A stretch of 64,000 bases of DNA from Macrostomum hystrix. Its lineage: Eukaryota; Platyhelminthes; Macrostomidae. Position 1 is the first letter of the stretch. Every line of letters begins with the position of its first letter. Made by a program: the position numbers and the translations under genes. This document shows positions 48,545 through 59,647 of the stretch, one piece after another. The stretch is from contig CATNEN010000005.1 in NCBI GenBank assembly GCA_950097015.1, positions 4,083,501-4,147,500 on the forward strand, given 5' to 3'. The notes beneath the pieces were generated by a model, which made no database searches, was not told the origin of the DNA, and was given only the letters and a program-made list of their open reading frames with translations.

Positions 48545-49170
48545 TAGCAGTGCGTCTCATCAACCTCAGGTGTTTGATACTGTCTTATTACATCATCAAC
48601 CTCAGATGCTTCCTAGCTGTCTGATGACATCATCAACCTCAGATGCTTCCTAGCTGTCTGATGACATCATCAACCTCAGATGCTTCCTAGCTGTCTGATG
48701 ACATCATCAACCTCAGATGCTTCCTAGCTGTCTGATGACATCATCAACCTCAGATGCTTCCTAGCTGTCTGATGACATCATCAACCTCAGATGCTTCCTA
48801 GCTGTCTGATGACATCATCAACCTCAGATGCTTCCTAGCTGTCTGATGACATCATCAACCTCAGATGCTTCCTAGCTGTCTGATGACATCATCAATCTCA
48901 GATGCTTCCTAGCTGTCTGATGACATCATCAATCTCAGATGCTTCCTAGCTGTCTGATGACATCATCAACCTCAGATGCTTCCTAGCTGTCTGATGACAT
49001 CATCAACCTCAGATGCTTCCTAGCTGTCTGATGACATCATCAATCTCAGATGCTTCCTAGCTGTCTAATGACATCATCAACCTCAGATGCTACCTAGCTG
49101 TCTGATGACATCATCAACCTCAGATGCTTCCTAGCTGTCTGATGACATCATCAACCTCAGATGCTTCAGT
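48545..49170. repeat. 37-bp array of CRE/AP-1-like sites upstream of SMOC-like gene
   Basis: About 17 copies of tcatcaacctcagatgcttc plus ctagctgtctgatgaca, with few substitutions. Each junction creates TGATGACATCATCA, a near-palindrome containing TGACATCA, one base from the bZIP site TGACGTCA. The array lies 1.1-1.7 kb upstream of the SMOC-like start and just past the CFAP99 stop. Confidence 0.95.
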
Positions 49171-49307
49171 TGTCTAGTTTTTCTTACCCTACAGCTGGTC
49201 CTGTCACTAAAGGCCTCTTAAGATAAGATCAGCAATTTTCGTTTCTTAACAGTGCAAAAGCAGATTCAAATGTGACAAATAAAACAAAATTAAAAGTTCA
49301 GTGCTAG

Positions 49308-52300
49308 TTAAGTGCATGCCATTCGGCTGCTCTGCCGAGGAAAGCGTTCATCCGGCGCCGCTGGGTCCGAGGCCACAATGCCGCTGGTGCGCAGTCGAGC
49401 TACCCTCTCTTGGGCCGACTCCAGCTGAGCCCAGCGAGCCGCTTCGCGGGCCTTCTTCTCGCGCGACACCGTCTGGGCTGTTTTCAGAGCCAACGGCGAC
49501 GCGCGACGCTCCTGACGTTGCATCTCCTGGCGCGCCTCTTTGCGCGCCTGCACCTGCTGGGCAAGGTCGCTGAGTCGCGGATCGCGCGAGCGAACCTCAG
49601 CCGACTGGCCCGGTCGCGTCAAATCGATGCGCTTCTTTTTCTCCTCCTGACGCGCCGCGGCGGCTCGCGACCGCTCGGCCCGATGCCGACCAATGAGCTC
49701 CATTGTGTGCAGCAGTTTCTCATCTTTGGCTTGTTTGTCTTCTAGAATCTGGTCGCGTTTCTCTTCAGTCTCCTGAGTTTGTCGCTGCTTTGCCAGGCAG
49801 AGCCGCTCGCGCAGTTCAGCAATGCTCATCTCGGACAAGAAGCCGTAGCCAGCGATCTCTGTGAGATCGACTTGCTTCTCGCGAGGAGCCTGAGGAGTGA
49901 AAATTCAAGAATTTTGGTGCCAATAGCGTTGACGATGATATCAGTAGCTTCAAGTGGTCTGGAGATGACAATGACATCAGAAGCCATTGAGGATCTGGGA
50001 TTGACAAAGACATCAGAAGCCCTGAAGGATCTGGGATTGACAATGACATCAGAAGTTCTGGAAGATCTGGGATTGACAAAGACATCAGAAGCCCTGAAGG
50101 ATCTGGGATTGACAATGACAGATGCCGTGAAGAGCCTAGTGTTGATGATGACTTCCGAGAAGCTCTCAGGAAACTCCGAGTTACTTATCAAACAAGTTTT
50201 AAAACATGAATGGACATTGGGAACTTACCTGCGTTGCCTCGATAGCTCGAATCTCGGCGATGAGTTGCATTTTCCTACGGAGCTCTGCGGCCGCCTCCTC
50301 GTAGGCCTGCTTCAGCAGCTCCTCCGTCTCCTGCTGCAGCTCGGCTTTGCTCAACGCTTTAGCCTTCTGAGCGTCGCGAACAGCCTGCCTGGCCTTGGCG
50401 TGCCCGGCCATGATCTCTGCCATGCGCTGCTTCAGCTGCTCCTCCTCCAGAGCTCGCATTGCAGCCAGCTCTTCCTGACGCTCAGCTGCCGCCTCGCGTT
50501 CACGTTCAACCGCAGCTCGATTGGCTTCGGCCAGGCGACGCCTGGCGATGACCGCCTCCTCGTAGGATAGCTGGCCTTCTAGGCGGCGACGCTCGAGTTC
50601 GGCTAGTTCAGCCTGAAGATCGGCGTCCTTTTGAGCTTGCTGCCAGGCCTGCAGATGTTGAGTATGAAAGTGTGGTACCTCGCAGTCGCGTAGCCAGGAT
50701 TTTTGTCTAGGGGAAGCCGATTATTGTCAGGAGACCGCGGACTCCCTTGGCCCCCCCCATGGTACCTAGTCCTGTGGCCTTGAATTTCTGTTGATGCTAG
50801 TACCAACCAGGGCTGTGCCGGTTCCCGGTACCCGGTTACACGAAGCATTTTCATCGGTTAATGAACTATGTGGTTGATAAAATCAGACAGATTTTTCATT
50901 CGTGTCAGATAATTCTTGTTTTTTCATTGTTTTTTATAACAATTCTTTTTACGAAATTGAGCAAAATAAGGAATAAAGAGGAGAGGAGAGCAGATAAGAG
51001 AGGAGAGGAGAGGAGAGTAGAGAGGAGAGTAGATAAGAGAGGAGAGTAGATAAGAGAGGAGAGGAGATAAGAGAGGAGAGGAGAGTAGAGAGGAGAGTAG
51101 ATAAGAGAGGAGAGTAGATAAGAGAGGAGAGTAGATAAGAGAGGAGAGTAGATAAGAGAGGAGAGTAGATAAGAGAGGAGAGTAGATAAGAGAGGAGAGG
51201 AGAGTAGATAAGAGAGGAGAGGAGATAAGAGAGGAGAGTAGATAAGAGAGGAGAGGAGATAAGAGAGGAGAGGAAATTAGAGAGGAGAGTGAGACGTCAC
51301 GATTTACTTTAAATTTTTGCGCAATTTATTCGAATAATAATACGGTCGCATACAATATATGCTCGTGAATTGTTACTTTTGTGTCACACAAAGTTAAAAA
51401 CCGACTAGTAAGTTTCTGAACTTTCTAGTCGGTTTTTACTTGATTTGACTTGACACAAAAACAAGCTGACGTTGGTCTGTGATGGAGAATGGGAACGGGC
51501 ATTGCGATTGGGTGGGGATTAGGGATGGTAAAAAATCACAAACTGACCTCGAAAGCGGACTTGTCAAACGCTCCAGCTTCCAAAGCACTCAGTCGTTCAG
51601 CTTCGCGTCGTTCCGCCTCACGATAGCGAGCCCATTCGCGCATGATGGCGGCGGCGTTCAGCTTCACAGCTGTCTGGCTGCCGGCTCCCGGTCGCTCCTT
51701 CGGCAGCGGGTGCGCCTTCGGAGCGTCGAACGCCAGAGCGCGTTCCTGCTCGTCGCGAATCTCTTTTGTGCGACGTTCGAATTTGCCGGACTTGCCCGGA
51801 TTGGCGCAGCGCGGCTGCAGCCGTTTGGCCTCGGCGAGTCTTTGTTCGGCCTCTTCACGGTTCTTCCGGCGTCGTTCGTTCAGGTCTGCGCTCTCCTGCG
51901 GCCTGGCGTAGGTGCTCTGCGGCACTGGCCGGCTAGGAGCCAGCGTCGGCAACTCCTCCGGCATCGGCACCTCGCGTGGCTTCGGCTCGGTCAGGGAGAA
52001 CGGCTGGGGTTCTAGGTGTAAATGGGATTTGGAGTTTGGAGAAGCATAAAGATTCGTTTCATCACCTAGGATTAAGATAATGTCAGCAACCACCTGGAAC
52101 TGCAGTACCGCGAAGGTACTGGTACTGTTGAAGCGTTTCACTCGTTTCAAAGCCACAATCTTTTACCAAAGAATCCAAAATCTGGGTGCACCTGTTCAGT
52201 TCACGGACCGGTGACTTAACTAATGACACTTCTTAACAGTAGTAAAAACCACTCGTTATACCACTGGGGCATTTCAAATACCCACTGCCTACTGAACAAT

Positions 52301-55125
52301 AGCTCCCAAACCGAACCGAGCTCCCATACTGATTTTCGTGAAAGTCCACCATATGGATTAAATTTTTGCCCTTAATGATGAAAGTCGAACTTTCAAAGTC
52401 GTCCGACGTCAGCATCGTCGTGATATTTGTCGAGTGATTCTGGAAGAAGTCGTTTCATCGGATAGAGCGGAAAATTGTAGCTTTTGTGTTTTGCATTTTC
52501 ATGGCGATTGGTTGAATATCTTGGGAGATACAGAAAAAAGATAAATGTGGGTATTTTAATTGACTAACTAAATTACGCATATTGCTCGAGTTGAGTCGCG
52601 ATCGAACCCCTGACCTTCAAGTCGTGAGAACTTTCATATTTTTATATGAAGTCATAAAATGCATGACTTCATTTAAATTAGAATTTAAATTTGAATTTAA
52701 ATTTGAAATTTAAATTAATTTAAATTTAATAAAAAAAATTTTAATACATTTTTATTTAAAGTTGAATTTAAATTTGCTTTCAAATTTCTTTAGGCTTTTT
52801 AATCAAACATTGACGAATACTTTGTAATACTGCCCAGCAGTGATTAATTTGAAGCAGTTTATCCATTTCAGTTGACAACAATTATCGAATCAGCGTTGAT
52901 ATTTTCAAAGTTGTAAATTTCTTCTCTGATTTTGGAGTTTTGTTTTAATTAATTAAAGCGGTGAGTAATTTTGAATAAAAACGGACAGAGAAATTAGAGT
53001 GACGTAAAGTATAGTTTTGTGCAATAAGTTTTTTGTCGCAAATCAAAATGGTTTTCTGTGAATTGTGTGCAAATGAAATGATAAAAGAAAGTTGAATAAA
53101 TTTGGCAAGATAATTTTTCGCAACCACAGCGATAGTACTATTAGTACAGTGCTAAGAAAAATACCTTCAGTTCGTTCTTTTTTAGACTTTCGTGCTGAAA
53201 AAAGTAGTTTGCAGTTTAGGTGTAAAACATGCTGTTAATACTCTACTCAAAATTAAGTGTTAGTAGCATCATTTTTTTCATATCAAACCTTCCCAGATAG
53301 CTGGTTTTGCATACCTGTCGGCTTGATTAACTCCTTCTTGCTTTTGAGACCCTCTTCGATTTGTACTTTTAGTCGTTCGACAATTTCTTCTAGCTGAGGC
53401 AAAAACCTGTGGAATAAATTTAGTTTTTTAAATTTAATTTAAATAACATTTTCTGATCACCAAAAGGCAAGCAAGGACTTACTCTTCCAAAGGTGAAATT
53501 ATTTCATTCTCCACGTAGACCCTGTCGTACAGTTTGGCCCATTCGTCAAGCATCCATGTGTAAAGATGCTTTCTATTTATAAGAAAGCTTAGGAACTGAA
53601 AATTTGTTAGAAATATATGTATAGCTACTGCCCTCTTGCTAACAAATTAATTTCCATAGCTATTTCTTACCCTGTAGATTCTTTTACGTTCCAAGGTGGC
53701 AATGAGTTTCTTGAGATTTGGAATACCGAGCTCTTCCATTCGGAATACGATTAGATAGGCAAACACTGAAGATGGAGAAAGTAAATTCGTTTTTAAGACA
53801 TCTTAGGTGATCATGACTGTGCATGAATTTTTCTGCTTCTGGCCTTGCTCACTCTTGTCGAGTTTCTCTGTCTTCATTTATCTCATCTACCTCCTGTATC
53901 CTATCCTCTCTCCTCACTCTCGTCTCCTTCTTTTCTCAACCTTCTCCTCTCTACTTTCTCTTCTCTCCTGTCTCCCCGCTTCATTTCCTCTGTCTCATCT
54001 CCATTCTCTCCCCTACTCTCTCTACTCTCTTCTCTCCTCTCTCCCTAGTCCTTTATACTTTCTTTTTCTAGTCTCTACTCTCTCTTTTCACTCCATTTGC
54101 ATATTTAAATTCCCTCTTTTCTGTCCACTCAACTTCTCCCCCTCTCTTTTTCTAACTAATTTCTCTCTTCAACTGCTAAAAACTCACCTCTGTACAAGTT
54201 CTGCTCCGACCGTTTCACAACTCGTCCTTCGACATTGTAGAATGCTGTAATGACAGTGTCTAAAGCTTTTTCGTAACGAATGCAGCCAGCAAATATCTCA
54301 ACGATTGTGACACGCACTGGATCGTCGCGAGGAAGGACCTGAAAATATACAAATTTCCAATGATCCAATGGTAACTATTGAAATAGGAAGTAAAAATGGG
54401 AATCTGTAAGAAAGCTCACCCCATCAAAGTATTCGTCCGCGTGTGCGTCCACCGCCATATCTGCAGATCTGAACGAGTCCAAAATCTCCTGACTATGCTG
54501 CAGCAACTGCTGAGCAGTCTCCTTTGTTCTGGTGAACAGGATTAGAAAAACTATTTTAGGTAACAATTTAAAAAAACATAGTAAAAGAGAAGTAAATTGG
54601 CCTCTGGATGCACAAATTATTTTAGCATTATTAAATTGCAAATAAGTCCATTTTTATGGCTTATATAAAACTAAGGTATAATTTATTCAAATACCCTTCT
54701 AACCAAAAAGAAAAAATGTTTTTTTTCTGATTAAAAAACTAAATCTGCTACATAACTAATGCATTTTAGATGGACATAATATAAGAGTTTTTGTACTTAT
54801 TTATACATTTTCTTCAACTATATGAAACATGAAAGTGAATTTTGAATCACTTTCTAATTTAATAGTTTCTTGCTAAAAGCTGGTCAAAAATTGAAAAAAA
54901 CATCAAGCAAAACGATATAAATAAACTTGTTTTTTACGAATTATATAGTTAGTGGAGCAGTCGCAATAATTCAAAATATGGGTGCAACCGCTGAAAACAA
55001 ACTGACAAGTGTACACTTTTTGATGTGATATTATCATTATACAATAGCCATAGCATGTTTAAATCACCATACAATTCAAGCATCTTTTATCATTTTTATA
55101 ATTCTACTTACAAGGTCAGACCCAT
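49308..55125 (-). CDS. CFAP99: Cilia- and flagella-associated protein 99
   Basis: Nine exons: 55125-55112 (weakest), 54528-54420, 54338-54188, 53765-53671, 53595-53483, 53406-53315, 52011-51548, 50648-50229 and 49889-49308 (TAA). All phases agree, 679 residues. The N-terminal helical part matches CFAP99 (VTIVEIFAGCIRYEKALDTV, ITAFYNVEGR, then VFAYLIVFRMEELG). A middle segment has PFSLTEPKPREVPMPEELP followed by PVPQSTY, typical of this protein. The C-terminal half is a long Glu/Arg/Ala-rich coiled coil with VDLTEIAGYGFLSEMSIAEL before the last helix. CFAP99 is an axonemal protein of motile cilia and flagella, so the organism has motile cilia or sperm flagella. Exon 1 encodes only MGLTL and is inferred from a GTAAGT donor with matching phase. 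Introns hold a 21-bp array, family C and AT-rich tracts. Confidence 0.88.
50975..51290. repeat. Purine-rich minisatellite in CFAP99 intron 7
   Basis: Tandem units of gagagtagataagagaggag and shorter forms. The strand is almost pure purine, so a triplex-prone tract is possible. Confidence 0.94.
52235..52555. repeat. Dispersed repeat family C, copy 2
   Basis: Matches 39988-40385 in block order: gtccaccatatggatt, gtcgtccgacgtcagcat, gtgatatt, gcattttcatggcgattggt, tgaatatcttgggagata. It lies in CFAP99 intron 6. A fragment of a minus-strand SINE A head follows at 52590-52630 (gatcgaacccctgaccttca). Confidence 0.65.
52655..52790. repeat. AAATTT-type AT-rich tract
   Basis: Repeats of aatttaaatttgaatttaaa, self-complementary over about 100 bp. 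It could form a cruciform. It lies in CFAP99 intron 6. Confidence 0.8.
53840..54175. repeat. Pyrimidine-rich (CT) degenerate repeat in CFAP99 intron 3
   Basis: Words such as ctctctactctcttctctcc recur without a fixed period. The three overlapping plus-strand open frames here are low-complexity Leu/Ser products. Confidence 0.75.
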
Positions 55126-56058
55126 AAGAATATCTCTGCGTGTCTTCTGTTATTATCCAAGTGTTCTATATAGCCACCAGCGAAACGATTGAACGAAAAA
55201 ATGACGAAAATGTGGAAGACTTGAATTTGTGCGCTTGCTTGAGATGTAGGTAACCAACGAAGCTAACAAAAATGAAAACATTATTTTTAAGTGAGAGCCT
55301 AAGGTTTTCTAAAAATATGTATATGAGTGACAGTATAGTTATTTATATTTATTATTATGATAAAATGAGCTGGTCTATTGATAACAAGTGTGTACTCTTA
55401 TTTTCAAGTTTATTTTTATACAATTAATATATATGATGAACACCTTGTTCATGCTAGACTGCTAGATCTTTTGTCTCAGCGCACGCAAAACTAGCTGCGA
55501 TTCTCTAGAAATTCAGTTTGCATATCTGAACTGAAATTTAGCAAAACATCTAGAACTGATAATGTATTATCAACTTATAAACAACACAGTAGCGTGTATA
55601 TAATGTATACATTAGTATATTATTTGCATTTGTGGATTAAAGAATTATCTTGTTCTTAAAGTACATAAAGTACTATAATTTTTCGGTAGGATTATCGCGT
55701 TTAGAAAGTGCATACTTTGCCTGTTAGTATTTATGCACTTTAAAAATGATTATTATTTTTTGATTGTAGCTATATATTTCCATACTTAATAGAATATCAA
55801 GAAGTACTATTTTTTCTTTAGTAACAAATTTTCTACTTTGTCTACAAAATAATTTTTTTATGTTACCGCAAGCCACCGGAGTTTTCATGTTTTAATTATT
55901 AATTTTTAACTTTTGCTTTTAGAGTTATTATTAATTATGCCTTTGTTACTTTTTATGAGCCAATTTAATGTATAAGTGATTTGGTTTAAGCTCCCGATTA
56001 ATATTTGCTTTTTCTTATTCATCTCAAAGCGAACAAATCTTTTAACTTGCAGACAATC
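55126..56058. promoter_or_regulatory. Divergent spacer between CFAP99 and first P450
   Basis: About 0.93 kb of AT-rich sequence separates the inferred CFAP99 start (minus) from the first P450 start (plus), so both promoters should lie here. No TATA box or other site was assigned. The acceptor-like cttgcag at 56046-56052 is only six bases before the P450 ATG. Confidence 0.4.
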
Positions 56059-58053
56059 ATGCAGGCCCTAATCTCAACAAATGTTTGGCCAATCCGTTTG
56101 ATCCCAGCCGATAGTCGAAAGGCTGCAGCCGCTGCTGCGGCCATCGCTGGTGCCTCATTGGCCGCGCTGTGGCTTGTTAGACGCCTGAAGCGCAGAGCTC
56201 GTCTGCCGCCGGGTCCTCGCGGTTGGCCTCTGATTGGCAATGTTGAACTGTTCAATTCCAAGGGCAGGGATGCAGTACTGGGCAATATTGACAGACTAGC
56301 CGACAAGTACGGCGACATGGCCACTGTTCGCTTTGGACCGCTAAAGTTCGTTCTGGTCTTCAATCCGAAGCTTGTACAAGACGGCCTTCTGAGCAAGCAA
56401 TTGACCAATAGGTTCTCCAGCTTCTTCTCGTTGAATTACTTCACGGAGGGCATGAACAACATCTTCGCTGGTCCGAACTCTGAGCGATGGCGTTATCATC
56501 GAAAGTGTTCGTATTCAGCATTCAGGGTGTTCGCCCAGGGAGACCGTCTGGAGCAGTTCGTTGTCGACTCTTTCGACAGCGTGTCCAAGTATTTTCTTGA
56601 CCACGGCGATGAGTACAAAGACCTGTACGAGACTATGTACTTGCTGATCTACAATCTGCAGTGTCGGATGACATTCAGCTCGGAGTACACTCCGCAGGAT
56701 CCGGAATTTCTCTGGCTTCGTGGCACCATCGAATATTTGAATACGGGCTTCCAGAAGGGCGTACTAATTGACTCTCTTCCGATACTGCGCTTTCTACCGT
56801 TCAAGAGCTGCCGCGGCGTTATCGACGCCACCGACGGCCTGCTGAGTTGGGCTAAGAATTTGTGCGAAAAACGGCGAAGCGTCTTCAATCCTAGCGAGCT
56901 TAACGACATCTTGGACTATCTGATTCACGAACAGAGACAAGCCATTGCGGCTGGCGAAGGGTGAGTCAGCCTGAGTTTCGAAAACTCCATACTACACTAT
57001 TATCACTGCTGTACTCTTGAAGACAAGGAGGTGAGTGGCAGAGTGGCCTCTCGCACCAAGGTCCTGAGCTCGATTTCGCAGCGAGGCGGAGAGAAGGCTT
57101 TGAGGGCTTGTCTTACAATTTACGCCCTTGAGGGCCAACCTTAAAGGCACAGGGAGAGTGTACACGTCTGACGATGAGAAAGTCAGGGCAGATGTACACG
57201 CCTGTGACGGCGACGAGCGTGTGCCTGCGTACGGTATCTGTGTGCGCGTGTGCTCAGGAGTCAGCGAAATTGGCAGAATTGCCTCCTCGCTGGCTGCAGG
57301 TCTAGTGTCACCAATTGATGCGAAATGGCTTTCAGTCTTGCAGTTATAATTATTATTAGACAAGACAATTTCATGGTGGAAAAAAATATTTCTAATTATT
57401 TTAGACACCTGTTTCAAGATGTTCACCTTCGGCAGACACTTCTCGACATTTTTACGGCCGGAACAGACACCACAAGCATGACCCTGTACTGGACCATGTG
57501 GGCCCTGTGCAGCTATCCAGAAATGCAGGAGCGCTGCTACGTCGAAGTCAATTCAGTTTTTGGCGATTCAACTCCGACAATTTCGGAGCGAAACCGGCTG
57601 CCCTACACCGACGCTTTCCTGCACGAGGTGATGCGTTACTGGCCGCTTGGTCCTCTGGTGCCTAGAGAGTCTACCGAGGACTATCAAATAGGCGACTACC
57701 TGCTGCCGCAGGGCACCCAGGTGATGTTGTCAACTTATCGATCGGCGTTCGATCCGTCTGTGTTCCCAGATCCCAAAAGCTTCAAGCCGGAGCATTTCCT
57801 CACAGATGACGGCAAGCTAGCCGCTCACAAGCAGGGCTTCCTGCCATTCGGCGCCGGAACTAGAGTCTGTCTGGGCGAGTCCATCGCCAAGAAGACCACT
57901 TTCCTTCTCACCATGCTGCTTGTGCAGTCGTTCAAGTTTATCCAGTGCCCCGAGTGCAAGGGCTTCGACGGTTACAGCGACGACGCTTCGCTATTGTTCG
58001 GCATGCCGAAACGGTTCAAGGTGCGAGTTGTGTCGCGCAAGAATAAAAAATAA
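56059..58053 (+). CDS. Cytochrome P450 (clan 2-like), copy 1
   Basis: Two exons, 56059-56960 (donor GTGAGT, phase 2) and 57405-58053 (TAA), 516 residues. P450s are haem monooxygenases that oxidise hydrophobic substrates; this one should sit on the ER membrane. The N terminus has a hydrophobic anchor (AAAAAAAIAGASLAALWLV) followed by a basic stop-transfer and the Pro-rich hinge LPPGPRGWPLIGN. Conserved parts are the I-helix IFTAGTDTTSMTL, the K-helix HEVMRYWP (ExxR), SFKPEHFL, and the haem loop FGAGTRVCLG with the Cys ligand. The chosen ATG gives the anchor; an upstream in-frame alternative lacks a better context. The second P450, 1.6 kb downstream, is a close paralogue with the intron at the same site and phase. 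A SINE B lies in the intron. The substrate cannot be predicted. Confidence 0.97.
57028..57325 (+). mobile_element. SINE family B in P450 copy 1 intron
   Basis: Head gaggtgagtggcagagtggc and ctcgcaccaaggtcctgagc, body with ggagagaaggctttgagggc, tacgcccttgagggccaacc and ctgacgatgagaaagtcagg, tail gaaattggcagaattgcctc. The head has lost a few bases compared with 31574. The element fills most of the single intron of P450 copy 1 and is absent from the copy 2 intron. Confidence 0.9.
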
Positions 58054-58674
58054 CTTCGATTTTTGAAGAGTTGAGCTTTAATTGTTTATACATTTTTATT
58101 TATATCTGTTTTTATAATAGTTTTGCTAAAAGTAGTGGCAGACAACAAGAATTTAGTAAATTTTGACATTTTCGTTACACTACTGATAGTAAAAATATAA
58201 GAAGTTGATCGCAAAAAATATTTTCTATATTTTATCGCTAGGTAATTAAAACACTGCAGATGCCAATACTTTTGTTCCGCTACATTTTTATTCGCTCTTT
58301 TTAACGATATTATAATATTGTTAAAAAACTGTTTAATAGCTACTCACAAAATGTATTGCTTTTTATTTATCCCGGATTCTAGATTAGTTAGTTCAACCTT
58401 TTTATTTATTTACTCACAACTTATTCTGAAACATTTTTTGTTGATCTTAAAACCTTCAATGATTTAAATATCTTTTTATTTAAATAAAGTTCAGAACTTT
58501 TTGCCAATTGCAATTGTGTAGTCAAAGTTTTTCAAGATAATTATCTTGTTATTACCAGTTGCACTTTGAGAACTACTAAAATACAACCATATATATATAT
58601 ATATATTTCTTATGTCCTTCATCTTATTATTTTTTGTAGAGACAAAAAGCTTTAGATTAAACATATATAGGCAT
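58054..58674. other. 3' flank of P450 copy 1
   Basis: AT-rich, with an AT microsatellite at 58592-58607. No gene or array was seen before the 20-bp repeats begin. Confidence 0.55.
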
Positions 58675-59632
58675 CATGTCATCTGTTAGACAATGCTCTC
58701 ACCTGTTAGACAATGCTCCTACCTGTTAGACAATGCTCCTACCTGTTAGACAATGCTCCTACCTGTTAGACAATGCTCCTACCTGTTAGACAATGCTGCT
58801 ACCTGTTAGACAACGCTCTCAACTGTTAGACTTTGCTCTCACCTGTTAGACAATACTCTTACATGTTAGACAATGCTTTTAAATGTTAGACAATGCTCCT
58901 ACCTGTTAAGACAATGCTCTCACCTATTAGACAATGCTCCTACCTGTTAGACAATCATCTCACCTGTTAGACAATGCACCTACCTGTTAGACAATCATCT
59001 CACCTGTTAGACAATGCTCACACCTGTTAGACAATGCTCCTACCTGTTAGACAATGCTCTCACCTGTTAGACAATGCTCCTACCTGTTTGACAATGCTCC
59101 TACCTGTTAGACAATGCTCTCACCTGTTAGACAATGCTACCACCTGTTAGACAATGTTCTCACCTGTTAGACAATCATCTCACCTGTTAGACAATGCTCC
59201 TACCTGTTAGACAATGCTCCTACCTGTTTGACAATGCTCCTACCTGTTAGACAATGCTACCACCTGTTAGACAATGCTCTCACCTGTTAGACAATGTTCT
59301 CACCTGTTAGACAATGCTCTCACCTGTTAGACAATGCTATCACCTGTTAGACAATGCTCCTACCTGTTAGACAATCATCTCACCTGTTAGACAATGCTCC
59401 TACCTGTTTGACAATGCTCCTACCTGTTAGACAATGCTACCACCTGTTAGACAATGCTACCACCTGTTAGACAATGCTCTCACCTATTAGACAATGCTCT
59501 CACCTGTTAGACAATGCTCTCACCTGTTAGACAATGCTCCTACCTGTTAGACAATCATCTCACCTGTTAGACAATGCTCCTACCTGTTAGACAATGCTCC
59601 TACCTGTTATACGATGCTCCTACCTGTTACAA
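58675..59632. repeat. 20-bp minisatellite directly upstream of P450 copy 2
   Basis: About 48 copies of acctgttagacaatgctcct, varying in the last few bases (ctctc, ctacc, catct). The last unit, acctgttac, runs into aattttcag only 15 bp before the ATG of P450 copy 2. The array therefore occupies the place of its proximal promoter or of a leader intron. Confidence 0.97.
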
Positions 59633-59647
59633 TTTTCAGCTTCAAAC

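Noticed and set aside
49779-50570. 263-codon plus-strand frame
   Set aside because: It overlaps CFAP99 exons 8-9 and the intronic repeat between them on the opposite strand; the minus-strand coiled-coil protein is the real product.
58675-59632. Regular short direct repeats resembling a CRISPR array
   Set aside because: The repeats are head-to-tail without spacers and the genome is eukaryotic; this is a minisatellite.
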